Source of the DNA: Leptidea sinapis
Taxonomy: Eukaryota > Arthropoda > Insecta > Lepidoptera > Pieridae
Assembly (NCBI RefSeq): GCF_905404315.1
Contig: NC_066266.1
Span: 6,021,501-6,085,500 of the forward strand
DNA length: 64,000 bases
Reading direction: 5' to 3'
Position 1 is the stretch's first letter. Each line of letters begins with the position of its first letter. The translations under genes were made by a program, and so were the position numbers. Under the pieces are notes generated by a model. That model ran no database searches. It was given only the letters and a program-made list of their open reading frames with translations, and was not told the origin of the DNA. Positions 54,075 to 64,000 of the stretch are shown here, piece after piece.

Positions 54075-54575
54075 TTATTATATGGCTGCCAAACATGGGT
54101 GTTTACGAAGAAAATACAACACTTAATTAGGACATGTCAGCGCAGAATGGAGAGAAGCATGCTTAAATTAAGAAAAATTAATAAGATACATAGCCAGAAG
54201 ATAAGGAAGAAAACAAAACTAACTGATGCCTTAAGTCAAGCATTAAAATTAAAGTGGCAATGGGCCGGACACATTTCCAGACTAACAGACACTAGGTGGA
54301 CCATTCAAACCACAACATGGAAGGGACCTGCAGGAAAGAGAAATGTGGGCAGACCACATAAAAGGTGGACCGATGAGATTAGAGAGATTGGCGGAACTAA
54401 CTGGCTCGAAAAAGGTAAAAATAGAAAGGAATGGAGAAGGCCTTTACCCAACTAAAAAAAAAGTTAATAATAAAATAATCATGTTTGTCGACTAACCGTA
54501 CTAACATACTAACACTAAAATGTAGAAAATCAAATGGAAAATCATTAATAAAGGCTTTATTATTATTATTAAATA
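54075..54575 (+). pseudogene. LINE 3' end with TTATTATT tail (WQWAGH type, second lineage)
   Basis: The frame 54099-54455 reads RRMERSMLKLRKINKIHSQ, LKLKWQWAGHISRLTDTRW, GKRNVGRPHKRWTDEIREI and NRKEWRRPLPN. The layout equals the RTE-like copies, but the sequence is a different lineage. A non-coding tail ends AATAAAGGCTTTATTATTAT. The start is 5'-truncated, although ACATGGGTGTTTACGAAG upstream continues the frame. Confidence 0.75.
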
Positions 54576-54616
54576 GGATACAAATAATTATTAATTAATT
54601 AATGATTAATTAAATA

Positions 54617-54815
54617 TATAGTCCTCGAATGGCAACCACATACCGGAGGACGTAGTGTTGGTATGTCCCTCACAAGATGGACCGACGATCTGGTCAAGAT
54701 CGCCGAAATACGTTGTTTGAGGGCAGCGCAGGACTGAATGTCGTGAAGATCTTTGGAGGAGGTCTTTGTCCGGCAGTGGACGTGTTCCACCTGATGATTA
54801 TGATAATGAAATAGG
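54617..54815 (+). pseudogene. RTE-like LINE 3' fragment
   Basis: GTCCTCGAATGGCAACCACA, CAAGATGGACCGACGATCTG and GGTCTTTGTCCGGCAGTGG match the end of 276-716. The frame is interrupted. Confidence 0.7.
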
Positions 54816-54964
54816 ATACCGGTGGAAAGTGTTGGAATTGGAATAATGATGCAACAAACAACATAATTACACTGTTAAATAAGCTAAGAATTGTTGTTGA
54901 AATTTTATATAAACTATTAAATTTGATCCCAAGTAATGATATCATACTCGCTAGTAAAATGCTC

Positions 54965-55105
54965 GCATACTATACAAATTCAAATATTTTTATTCAAAAT
55001 AGGATATATCACTTATTGAAATTCAAAAACTACCACCCATTCGAAAAGGAATGCCTCAGATCTGAGAAAAACGGGCGCAAGAAACTCAGCGGGCTTCTTT
55101 TTTAT
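54965..55105 (-). repeat. Jockey/CR1-like LINE 3' UTR, minus
   Basis: AAATTCAAATATTTTTATTC, AGGATATATCACTTATTG and GCGCAAGAAACTCAGCGGGC are the reverse of the LINE tail at 25522. Confidence 0.7.
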
Positions 55106-55344
55106 AAAAATATACTTACATTGTAAAATTTACTACTACGAGTACTTTTCATTTACTTTTTTGACTTACTCGTGTATCACATTGAGTATTTGACGCTTGA
55201 GTATTTTTGTTGCATCACTTTTAATATATTATTGTAATTTAAGCGATTTGTAAAACGATGAAGCTGTAAATGTTGATTTAAAAGTGTGGCTATCTGTTTC
55301 TTGCCACTTCTTCTCATTTATGCTCAATCATTTCGTTATTGGCG

Positions 55345-55535
55345 GTAAATTTAATAAAAGGGGACGCGTACCAAGAATACTGGCAGCATTTCCACGTTGA
55401 ATAGCTAGGTTGATCCGTTGACTGAAATAGCTGCCAGCGCTTGGGTTGCCAGAGACCCTATTGAGGCGAGTAAAATAGTAAAATAGTACTTTTTTCATTC
55501 TCCGCGTCTCTGGGCCCCACGGGCCAAGTGTAATT
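55345..55535 (-). pseudogene. GPWGPEARR-type retroelement ORF fragment, minus
   Basis: The minus strand reads LGPWGPETRRMKKVLFYYF, then QRINLAIQRGNAASILGTR. It is collinear with 34973-35235. Only the C-terminal end remains. Confidence 0.7.
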
Positions 55536-55911
55536 AAAATTATAAGACTAATAATTCCAAACATGCTAAAATAAGTACAACTACAATATTTTTTTCAGTT
55601 TTTGTAGTTATCCATGTCATCAGTATGTCTCAGCACCAATTGAGGTATTTAATGTACGTAGTGTGTTACGTTACATTATCGTTACAACTCGGTGCGATAA
55701 TAAAGTTTTAACGAGCACTTATTCACAATAGTGTTGAAAACAATTCGTTTCACAGCTTATGTTCACGCGTCCCTCCTTAAGGCTTTTTAGAGGTGTGTAC
55801 TTAAAGGGAAACCAACGGGAATGATATTACTGATTCGCCCTTCATTCTTTATATCATAACCGCTTAAAAATATGTCACTATATACCAGTGCCTTCATAAT
55901 TTAAAGTTGTT

Positions 55912-56390
55912 AGAATTGAATCAGGTTTTCTAGCAGTGTGCGTTGCCAGTGATTACTTACGGTACGCAGACGTGATCGCTAACAATGGGCCTTTTGAGAA
56001 AGCTCATGGTCGCTCAGTGGGCAATGGAGAGAGTTATGCTCGGAGTTTCCATGCGAGATCGAATCAGAAATGAGGAGATCCGTAGGAGAACCAAAGTTAC
56101 TGACATAGTCCAAATGATTGGGAAACTGAAGTGGCAGTGGGCAGGGCACATTTTTCGACGGACAGATGGCCGTTGGGGCAGTAAAGTCCTCGAATGGCGA
56201 CCACGTACCGAAAGATGCAGTGTTTGGTAGGCCCCCCACAAGATGGACCGACGATCTGGTCAAGATCGCTGGAATACGTTGGATGAGGGCAGCGCAGGAC
56301 CGATCGTCGTGGAAATCTTTGGGGGAGGACTTTGTCCAGCAGTGGACGTCTTCCGGCTGATGATGATGATGAGGATGATTGAAATATAGG
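55912..56390 (+). pseudogene. RTE-like LINE 3' end, best copy
   Basis: The frame from 55985 reads LLRKLMVAQWAMERVMLG, RDRIRNEEIRRRTKVTDIV and KLKWQWAGHIFRRTDGRWG. After a one-base frameshift near 56220 it gives GRPPTRWTDDLVKIAGIRW and AAQDRSSWKSLGEDFVQQW. A TGATGATGATGATGAGGATG tail follows. The family motifs are complete at the C-terminus, but the frameshift and 5' truncation mark a dead copy. Confidence 0.8.
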
Positions 56391-56417
56391 TAATAAAAAT
56401 TTGTATTGAGTGTTCAT

Positions 56418-56665
56418 GCAATTAATTTTGTTTTTAAAGTGATAACTTCTGGGATTAAATTTATTACACAACAAAATTTTATGAACGATCTTGTATGCTT
56501 TGTTAAACTCTCAAGATGTGGCTTCATCTACGAAGAAAGCATACAAGATTTTATCAATGATACGTCACTCAAACGGTTGGCTCAGTTGGTAAGAGGGCTC
56601 AGACGGAACGCGAGAGGTTGCGGGTTTGAGTCCCGCATAGTTCATAAAATTTTGGGATTAAATTT
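56418..56665 (+). repeat. Fold-back tRNA-headed SINE, plus
   Basis: Left arm CACAACAAAATTTTATGAAC; spacer AGCATACAAGATTTTATC; head GGTTGGCTCAGTTGGTAAGA; loop ACGGAAC; B box GGTTTGAGTCCCGCATAGTT; right arm CATAAAATTTTGGG. The head is better preserved than in the array. Confidence 0.75.
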
Positions 56666-56696
56666 TATTTGTATACTAATTTGAGTATTCATTTCA

Positions 56697-57060
56697 GATC
56701 TGGAATCCATATTTTGTTAAGGACATAGAATTGTTGGAAAGGGTACAGAGGCGAGATACTAAGTTGCCTAGATAGTTGAAAAATCTTACATATGAACAAA
56801 GATTTACAAAAATTCGACTCGGCACCTTAAAAAGCAGGCGAGAAAGAGATGATCTTGAAACATACAAAAATCTAAATAATTATTATATTGTCCCAAATTT
56901 TGAGAGCATGTTTCCAAAAAAGAGCAATCCTAGACTAAGGGGGCATGATGGAATAAATTGCCCAAGGATGTCAAGATTTGTTAACCAGTTTAAGAATAGA
57001 CTGAACAAACATTTGGAATATTCCGCAAATGATATTTACACATCAACGAAAGCTGCTTAG
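56697..57060 (+). pseudogene. CR1/L2-like LINE reverse transcriptase C-terminus with stop
   Basis: The frame reads IWNPYFVKDIELLERVQRR, then an in-frame TAG near 56774. It continues LKNLTYEQRFTKIRLGTLK, SRRERDDLETYKNLNNYYI and MSRFVNQFKNRLNKHLE. The W-x-P, LE-VQRR, Y-RL-LxTL-RRxR-DL-xxYK layout is the C-terminal domain of CR1/L2/Rex-type reverse transcriptases. The stop and truncation make it a relic. Confidence 0.7.
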
Positions 57061-57069
57061 TATATTTTA

Positions 57070-57345
57070 AATAACAAGGCGACCCGACAGATGTTGTGGT
57101 GTACACACGTCTTAAATATTAAAAATCGGTCCAGACAATTATATATGGACTGTATTGAGAATCTAAAAAATCATCAAAATTGGTCCAGCCATTTAGATGG
57201 TAGTTCAATAATTGTGAATCTAAACCATCCTCGATCTTCACTTGAACACTTGATCCACTTGAACAAACAAAAATTCATTCAAATCGGTCCAGCCGTTTAG
57301 GAGGAGTTCACTGTCAACACACGTACAGAAGAATTATATATAATA
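57070..57345 (+). repeat. CCCGACAGACG-headed repeat
   Basis: GGCGACCCGACAGATGTTGT, ACGTCTTAAATATTAAAAAT, AATCTAAACCATCCTCGATC and TCGGTCCAGCCGTTTAGGAG, ending AGAAGAATTATATATAA. Relative of 4318-4752. Confidence 0.7.
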
Positions 57346-57349
57346 TTAG

Positions 57350-57662
57350 CTGACCCAGCAAACGTTGTATTGCCGATATTAAAATCGCGAAACAAAAGTA
57401 ACTGTAGATCGTAGATGGGTGAAAATTTGAAGTTGTATGTATTTTTGAATGTTGACTCATAATCAAACAAATTTAAAAAAAAAAGGTCAAAAAAATAAAA
57501 ATAAAACCGTGTGGACCACCCTTAACATTAAGGGGGATAAAAAATTAATGTCCGATTCTCAGACCTACCCAATATGCAGTCAAAATTTTATGAGAATCGG
57601 TCAAGCCGTTTCAGAGGAGTTCAATGTTTAACACCATGACACGAGATTTATATATAATATTA
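57350..57662 (+). repeat. CTGACCC-headed dispersed repeat
   Basis: TTAGCTGACCCAGCAAACGT, TCTCAGACCTACCCAATATG and GAATCGGTCAAGCCGTTTCA, ending ACGAGATTTATATATAAT. Directly adjoins the preceding repeat. Confidence 0.8.
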
Positions 57663-58199
57663 AGATAATAAAAATTTTACACTTTTTATTGAAAAAAAAC
57701 ACCATGAGGTTTTTCGTTATAGGTCTAACTAAGGTACTAACACTTTACACAAATAAAAGGTTTCGTTGACAAAAGTATTTTAAAAGGTAATACTAAATTA
57801 TCCTGTTCGACACCCATTCTATAAAGCTTACTCACACTTGACTGATCTTTTTATAGGTGGTCAAAGCGTAAGGTGCGTCACTCAATGATCTTGCTATCTG
57901 CAATAGCAGAGGTCGTACAGCTGTATTGTCAGCTCTTAGGTGAGAAAATAAGTATCGCTTTTTGTCTTATTACCAGAATAATTTTGCAAGTTTTAAGAGC
58001 GTAGCCGACCTTATAAGATAGATGGAGAATTCCACAAGAAGTATGAGAAATACAGAATGTAGCCAGAAAAACAACATATTCATATTTGTGTTGAGAGTGG
58101 CCAGACTTCTTTGCCGTACTTCAAAAATAAAAGATTCACAGTTCATTTTATTCGCGGCGAAAACAACTAAACTTTACAAGTTTCTATACTATTCGCCGC
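57663..58199. other. AT-rich upstream sequence
   Basis: No gene. TCTTGCTATCTGCAATAGCA near 57888 is not part of a recognised repeat. Confidence 0.35.
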
Positions 58200-58480
58200 T
58201 TCTACCGCTCGACTCCGTGGCTTGCGCTGTACTGATTCATCTATTTATTTCAGTCCCCGCGCGCGGTTCGCCCAGTCAATTTCGCCGCATGCTTCGCCAA
58301 TCGCATATAGTCTAGCCGCTAGACGCTTCGCTGTTCGCACCGCGCGAATATTCGCTATTGCAACCGTGGCCAGTACGTAAGCGTCAATTAAATGTGTACA
58401 TGAATTTCGAAAATCGAAACACGTCCGTACGAGAGTCAACAGTTCCACTTATTACGCCACCGACGATTAATTCGCTCTGC
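58200..58480 (-). promoter_or_regulatory. GC-rich patch, possible promoter region
   Basis: Sequences such as CCCCGCGCGCGGTTCGCCC, TTCGCCGCATGCTTCGCC and CACCGCGCGAATATTCGC make this the most CpG-rich spot right of the receptor exons. On the minus strand, the direction of the receptor, ATCAGTACAGC resembles an arthropod initiator, but no well-placed TATA or DPE is seen. It lies about 7.5 kb upstream of exon 1. A promoter or 5' UTR exon is possible but unproven. Confidence 0.2.
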
Positions 58481-58989
58481 AGCACAAATGAAGCCATTAT
58501 TCAGGAGCGACATAATATATACCAACAGACTTAAATTTGATTTTTTTTTATAAATTTGTAGTCCTCGGCTGCAATTGTGGTTGAATACTAAATATTTTCA
58601 TGTTTACAGTAAAAATAATTTGATATGGCAATGAGCGACCGGAGTTCTTCCGCACAAGCAATTTGAGGAGCGCAGAGATGGACTCCGAGATGAAGAATAT
58701 AAGATATTCTAAAATGAGTTAAGTAATTATCTTGAGTCACCATATAACACTATCAAGGTTGCAACATTTTTAAAGTCGAAAGTCAAAGTCATATATTTGT
58801 ATTCAGGTAGTAACGATAAAATCTATTTTATTTCATTAAATTAAACTTGAGAGTGCGATAAAAACCATCGTCAAACGAACTCTCCATATTTAAAAAGTTT
58901 TTTTGCTGTATGTTTTTTATTTACTCTTACTGAAATTTGAATTTAAAACAGAACAGTAATAAATGTATTGGTTTCTTTTTATATGTAAA

Positions 58990-59160
58990 AACAATTTGTT
59001 ATGTTTTTAAAGTGATAACACTCACTTCTAGGATTAATACACAAATGAATTTTTTTTAACTATGTGGAACTCGAACCCACGACCTCTCGCGTTCCGTGCG
59101 AGGGCTCTTCCAACTGGCGTAACCGTTCGAGTGACGTATCGTTCAAAATTTTGTCTTTTC
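58990..59160 (-). repeat. Fold-back tRNA-headed SINE, minus, head and one arm
   Basis: The reverse complement reads CCAGTTGGAAGAGCCCTCGC, ACGGAACGCGAGAGGTCGTG, GGTTCGAGTTCCACATAGTT and ATTTGTGTATTAATCCTAG. The anticodon-like stem CTCGC/GCGAG around ACGGAAC is intact. This is the simple (one-arm) form of the family. Confidence 0.75.
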
Positions 59161-59899
59161 AATAATTTTTAGTATTCCAATGATTTTGATTGGAATATTA
59201 TGCCAAAGTAAATTAAACACGGTATTGTCATATATGTATATTGTATAGATACGTGTGCAAATTATCTTAGTAAATTGAACGTTTTAAAGGTATATTCACT
59301 AATATGAAATATGATTTACCCATCCGTTTAATGAATGAAAAACATTTTATACATATTATCAAATTTAAGATTGTTATTAATAATAATATAAATAAAAGTC
59401 ATTAAGAATACGATGTCATAATTAAGTATGTGTCTCCATTTGCAAAAATCTGTTTCGAATATCGATTGTTATATTAACTATTATAAGTTAAAATATAACA
59501 AATTTAAATTCTTGTTTTATTTTTTTGCTTTATTATCTAATATATTTTTTATATAAAAAAAAGAAAACATTGCAGAGTTCGTCCCTGTACGAAACGTTAG
59601 GTCACATATTACGAGTCGTGTGGTTACTAGTATAGTGCAGCTTGTTACTTGGTGCATATAAACCACTTGAAGCCTAGTTTGAACTTTATAGCATCACATT
59701 ACAATCATTCTAATTGGTTTTGAAGTCAGAAGACATTTTAAATTAAAATCCACAGTATATTTTAAGGGCTATGTACCTACGTAAAATGTACCGAACGGGT
59801 ACTAGTAAAATTTTGAAAGTTTGTGTATTTTTATCACCTAGAAAATAATAAAATCAAAGTTACTTAAAGTCATTTAAATACAGGAATGTCTAAAAGTTA
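59161..59899. other. AT-rich upstream sequence
   Basis: No gene or recognised repeat. Confidence 0.4.
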
Positions 59900-60672
59900 C
59901 TGTGTTTCGGTCTGAAGGGCGCAGTTGCTAGTGAAATTACTGGGCAAATGAGACTTGAAAATGAAAACGATGAAAGATACTTTGTGGATTCTTTAAGATA
60001 GGTATATTTGTAAAAAATTTAGAGAAATAATTGGAAACAATGAGTTTATCTTAAACTAACTCGTCATTAATATTTAGAGTTATTGATGAATCAATAATCC
60101 TTGTTTTGCCAAGCTAATTTTATTTTATTAACAGGTTTCTATATTTATTATTCAAACAAAACAAATCTTATAACTATATTTACAATACTACGACTACATA
60201 AAATTAAAACTATCAGTACGTGGAAGCGTACCAAGAATACTGGCAGCATTGCCGCGTTGGATAGCATGGCTGATCCGTTGACCGAAATAGCTGCCAGCGC
60301 TTGGGTTTCCAGTAGCCTTATTGAGGCGCGAAGATAGTATTTTGAACATTCACCGCGCCTCTGGGCCCCACGGGCCAAGTGTCTGGATACCAAACGGCAC
60401 AAAGATATATGACTCATTAAATCCCTAATATATGCAATAGAATAGTGTGTTGTACATATCATTAGGACTGTCTAAATTTGGAGTCAAGTTATAAAACTTA
60501 TTTCCTATGTTTTCACACTTACCATCTTATGTCTCAAAGGAGCGCAATTATAGTTTTTTAAGAATTTTTGGGTTTTTCAAGAATCCTGAGCGGCATTGCA
60601 TTGTAACGGGCATGACGTATCAACTACCATCAGCTGAACGTCCTGCTCGTCTCGTCCCTTATTTTCATATTA
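59900..60672 (+). repeat. A-tailed SINE-like repeat split by an insertion
   Basis: 59900-59958 (GTTTCGGTCTGAAGGGCGCA to GGGCAAATGAGACTTG) and 60522-60672 (CATCTTATGTCTC, then AATCCTGAGCGGCATTGC to CCCTTATTTTCAT) are two halves of one family member. The 563 bases between do not belong to the family. Confidence 0.7.
60130..60400 (-). pseudogene. GPWGPEARR-type retroelement ORF fragment inside the split repeat
   Basis: The minus strand carries HLARGAQRRGECSKYYLRA in one frame and GPWGPEARR with QRGNAAS-type sequence in another, then a non-coding end with AGATTTGTTTTGTTTGAATA. It lies within the 563-base insertion, so it probably arrived with it. Confidence 0.65.
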
Positions 60673-61094
60673 CAAAAAAATGTATATCAAGGAAAGGAGA
60701 CTTATGAATATGAAAATATTTATTTACCAGTTACCACCACTACGGAAAAATTTGAGCTGGAATGAAAAAAAAAAGAAAGTCATTGCCAATCTTTTAAATC
60801 AACACTTAAAGTTTCAACATTTTACAAATCACTAAAAATATTCAAGCGTCGATTCCTCAAGTCAGTCAAAATAAATGCCTTGCCTGCATACCATCAAAGC
60901 GCAATTTATCTTAAAACTTTATGGTAAATCGTAGATAACTTAATTATGTGCGTTTATTTATGTGTAAATAGTCACTTATCTCTGTAGATCATGAGATTAA
61001 ACAATTGTTAGCAAAAATTACCCTTATTATTACATTAAAATTATTAAAAATGGCGAATTTGACGGCCCCCGCGAGGGTTCTAAGAGTGTTTGAC
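60673..61094. other. AT-rich upstream sequence
   Basis: No recognised gene or repeat. Confidence 0.4.
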
Positions 61095-61785
61095 CTGATT
61101 TGCACACCACGCTCCATTATAGGATATCATCCCCACCATCTAGATATCTAGTGTTTCTCTAAAGTGCGGTTTTCAAGGAATTTTCTTCCATTTACAAGGT
61201 GCTAAAAGGACTATGAGACAATTCTATATATTTATAACCATGGTCCTAAAGAATTATGAAGAGAAAAATTTAAAGAAATATACATATTGACTGTTGCTTC
61301 TCAATATATTTTTATATAATGTTTATAAGCATATTGAGGAATTTGCTAGAGACTGTGACAATCATAAAGTTAACACGAGGAACAAACATATTAAACTAAT
61401 ACTCGGTTAAGTACACTTCTACATTATTACTCGTATCACAGAAAATGTAAAAAACAAATGTGTTACGATATTAAAAGAATTGTTTAAAAACGTTTGTGTG
61501 GGAAAGGTTACTATAGCACAAACGATTTTCTTGGTGATACCACAGACTGGGAATTAAGCGAACACCCTCAGGCTCTTTAATAATAAATGTTTTTTGTACG
61601 ATATTACATTGTATTCAAAATTTTTATAAAAAAATCCCGCTGAGTTTCTTGCGCTCGTTCTCAGGTCTGAGGCAGTCTATTTTGAATAGGTTTTAGTTTT
61701 TGACGTTCATTAAGTGATTTTGAATCCTATTTTGAATAAAAATACTTGAATTTGAAAAGGGTACCTTCAAAAAAAGCAAATGCAG
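61095..61785 (+). pseudogene. LINE fragment (RIYHGEC type) split by another LINE
   Basis: 61095-61195 (ATAGGATATCATCCCCACCA, AGTGCGGTTTTCAAGG) and 61758-61785 (GGGTACCTTCAAAAAAAGC) are neighbouring parts of the LINE at 47205. Between them lies a copy of the Jockey/CR1-like LINE. Confidence 0.6.
61200..61757 (+). pseudogene. Decayed Jockey/CR1-like LINE 3' half
   Basis: Related at DNA level to the LINE at 25522: AAATTTAAAGAAATATACAT then ATTGACTGTTGCTTCTCAAT, ATACCACAGACTGGGAATTA, GCTGAGTTTCTTGCGCTCG, and the tail AAATACTTGAATTTGAAAAG. The reading frame has several stops (for example after ILG near 61407). Confidence 0.7.
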
Positions 61786-64000
61786 CTTATTATGTGTAGT
61801 TGACTGACGAACAGACGGACTTAGTAATAGGGTTGTAGGTTGTTACTTTTCTTAAAGGCATTTAGAAATTTTTTTAAGAAAAACGAGCTTAAATTGCACA
61901 GTATAACATCCAGTAGAGAGAACTTTAATTAATAATTATTTCAGTACATAAAGTCGAGCTCAAAAATAAGGAGATAAAATAAATTTGTTCCACCTTCAAG
62001 TAAGAACGGGCTTATCTCATGAGTTAGTAAGGAACAATTTACGATGCAATCAGGTACATTTATTACAAATACGAAAATCTCTTTGGGTTGTATATCATAC
62101 ACCATAAGTTGGGGCCTGGTGCAAGTTGAACACTTGACTACAAAAATATCAAATTTTCTGAAGGTTTCTAAAGTTTTGAAACAAAAATAATTAATATTCG
62201 TAAAAATTATTTAAACATGAGTTAAATGTATTATTAACAAGCTTTAGAGTTTTATCTACATCTATATTTTCGATTGATAATCATTTTATGAGCGCAAAAA
62301 TGATCTGAAATAGTGCATATAATTTTCAAAGCATAAAAAAGCATTTATTTTTACTCAAAATTAATTCCTTTATATTTCTTTTTCATGTAAGTTCAAACAC
62401 TGTCACCGCTTCGGAAACAAATGGCGCTCTGAGAGAGAAGAAACGGCTCAAGAAACTCTCCCAGCATATTTCTGCGCTCTTTTTAATAAAAATATATATA
62501 TATTGAAAATGATTTCATTCGTTGAGCGCAAAGTATGGCAGTGTAAAATATTAATAAGTCTTAAATATTACATAGAGGCCACGTGTGCCTACGCTGTAAA
62601 CATTATAAATTAATATTTATTGATCGAATTGTTATATTCAAAGAATGCCTCGCCATACATCAACAAATTATAAAAAACCAAGAGACCGAATTATAAAATG
62701 GCCTTTATTCCAAAATTTATTTCTTTTACAAAAGTAGTTTATTTATATATACATATATCTAATAGGTCCGACTATGCGACCTACTTTTCAGTGGAATTTG
62801 AATCATGAGAGAACTTGATTTCATTAAATATGCATGTCTTTTATAATTTAAAATAAAAAAGTTTCTCGAAATCACAAATAATCCGAACAGTCAAAATTTT
62901 AAGTTTTCTTCTAAATAAGAAACAAACAGCTACCAATTTTTATTTACATAGATGTAAACCGCTCATCTTACAAATTGTACCACACGGCTCCGCTACATTC
63001 CTTAAAAGCAGGTGCTGAACTCAACAGATTTATTCACAGTAACGAGTGTACTAAATTTGGAATAACGAATGAGATAAGATCTTTGTCTTGCCGGATTAAT
63101 GATTCTATTGTGTATTCTAAGGCTCTGAGTTATATGGTTATCTTATATAGAGTTCTGTACCAAAAATCCACCCGTTGTCTGGCTGTCTGTTAGTCTATTG
63201 TGTCTCATAAAACCATAAACTTAGTATACTAGCGTAATAGACAAACACTGCCCTCGTTACGGCGAGACTAGATTTAAATTGTTCATGTGTGCTACTTTTA
63301 CAGTTGTGTTAGTGAAGTGTCGAGTATTTTGCTTTTGGTCAATCCCTATGACAAAATATATTGATTATATGAATGATATATTGATTCACGTATGCAATAA
63401 TTTATTATCTAACACATATTTTCTTCAATGATTAAAATCTTAAGAAAACAAATTGCTTACTGCGTATGTAAAATGTAATATTTATTATTTCAGTGCATGT
63501 GTTCTACGAATATAAACATCATGAAAGTAATATTGAATTGTTACTATAATATTATGTAACAACACATTCTAATATGGAACACGACACTATTATATGTTTT
63601 TTCATAATATCCGGTAAAACAAATAACAAAACGATGAGAACGCTAAAATTAAAAATGCCGTCCAATTTCACAGGAGACTAATGGACACTAAATTGTTTCA
63701 AAACGGTTTCATGGTCTTCATCTATTCCATCTCTTTCTCACACCTAGGTTTTTATTTAAGGATATTTATCTTATACTTTCTCACAGGGTTTGTATATTAC
63801 GGTGTATGCATAAAACGCAACAGTATGTACCAACAGCTGAAATTTTAACAGAGTCTCGCTACTGATTTTATTAATTCCCACACGCGTAAAGGCATTTAAC
63901 AAAACTTGAATTTCGCGAATTATCATAATAGCTTCCGATATCAATGAGCTCTTTACCTACAAGCATATACCGTCAGCAAACTGTTATTGATTTGTAATGG
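61786..64000. other. AT-rich sequence to the window end
   Basis: Non-coding as far as visible. AAGAAACTCTCCCAGCATAT and GCGCTCTTTTTAATAAAA at 62437-62505 resemble a LINE 3' UTR piece also seen near 39913. The ORF at 62975-63193 (72 codons) has no family features. If the receptor promoter is at or near 58.3 kb, this part is intergenic. Confidence 0.4.

Noticed and set aside
56570..56645. Possible serine-like tRNA with anticodon loop ACGGAAC
   Set aside because: It is part of a repeated fold-back SINE, lacks the long variable arm of serine tRNAs and has no proper acceptor stem.
62975..63193. 72-codon ORF near the right end
   Set aside because: No recognisable domain or splice context; frame length is within chance expectation.

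Overview
The window looks like nuclear DNA of a moth or butterfly (Lepidoptera). It is AT-rich and its only host coding matter is short, phase-matched exons split by large introns. The rest is filled with repeats of types common in Lepidoptera: RTE-like and Jockey/CR1-like LINE 3' ends, tRNA-headed SINEs, a Tc1-type DNA transposon and Harbinger-type MITEs. No repeat family name was checked against a database; the labels are working descriptions.

Host gene: six coding exons of a Roughest/Kirre-like (Neph/IRM family) immunoglobulin-superfamily adhesion receptor lie on the minus strand: 50690-50589 (signal peptide), 45237-45087 and 44618-44538 (Ig domain 1), 34505-34354, 33455-33364 and 32059-31951 (Ig domain 2). 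Every junction has AG/GT borders and matching phase, giving about 229 residues. Later Ig domains, the membrane segment and the cytoplasmic tail are not visible, so the gene should continue to the left of base 1. Bases 1-31950 are then most likely one very long intron.

Left part (1-9226): AT-rich sequence with LINE and SINE fragments, and a Harbinger-like MITE nested inside a second copy of itself (8108-8738). Each insertion carries a TAA target duplication.

Tandem array (9227-27448): three head-to-tail units of about 6.7, 6.7 and 4.8 kb. Each contains an inverted pair of tRNA-SINEs around a LINE 3' end, a fold-back tRNA-SINE, a CTGACCC-headed repeat carrying a truncated LINE reverse transcriptase, and a GC-rich block. 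Units 1 and 2 also carry an identical 1574-bp Tc1-like transposon; unit 3 keeps the empty TA site. Unit 2 is a hybrid: its left part shares variants with unit 3 and its right part shares variants with unit 1, the mark of unequal crossing-over.

Middle and right (27449-64000): decayed LINE, SINE and MITE copies inside and upstream of the receptor gene. Also present are a cluster of perfect short hairpins just upstream of exon 1, a coiled-coil ORF relic in intron 1, and a GC-rich patch about 7.5 kb upstream of exon 1. No rRNA, CRISPR array, operon or credible functional tRNA gene was seen.
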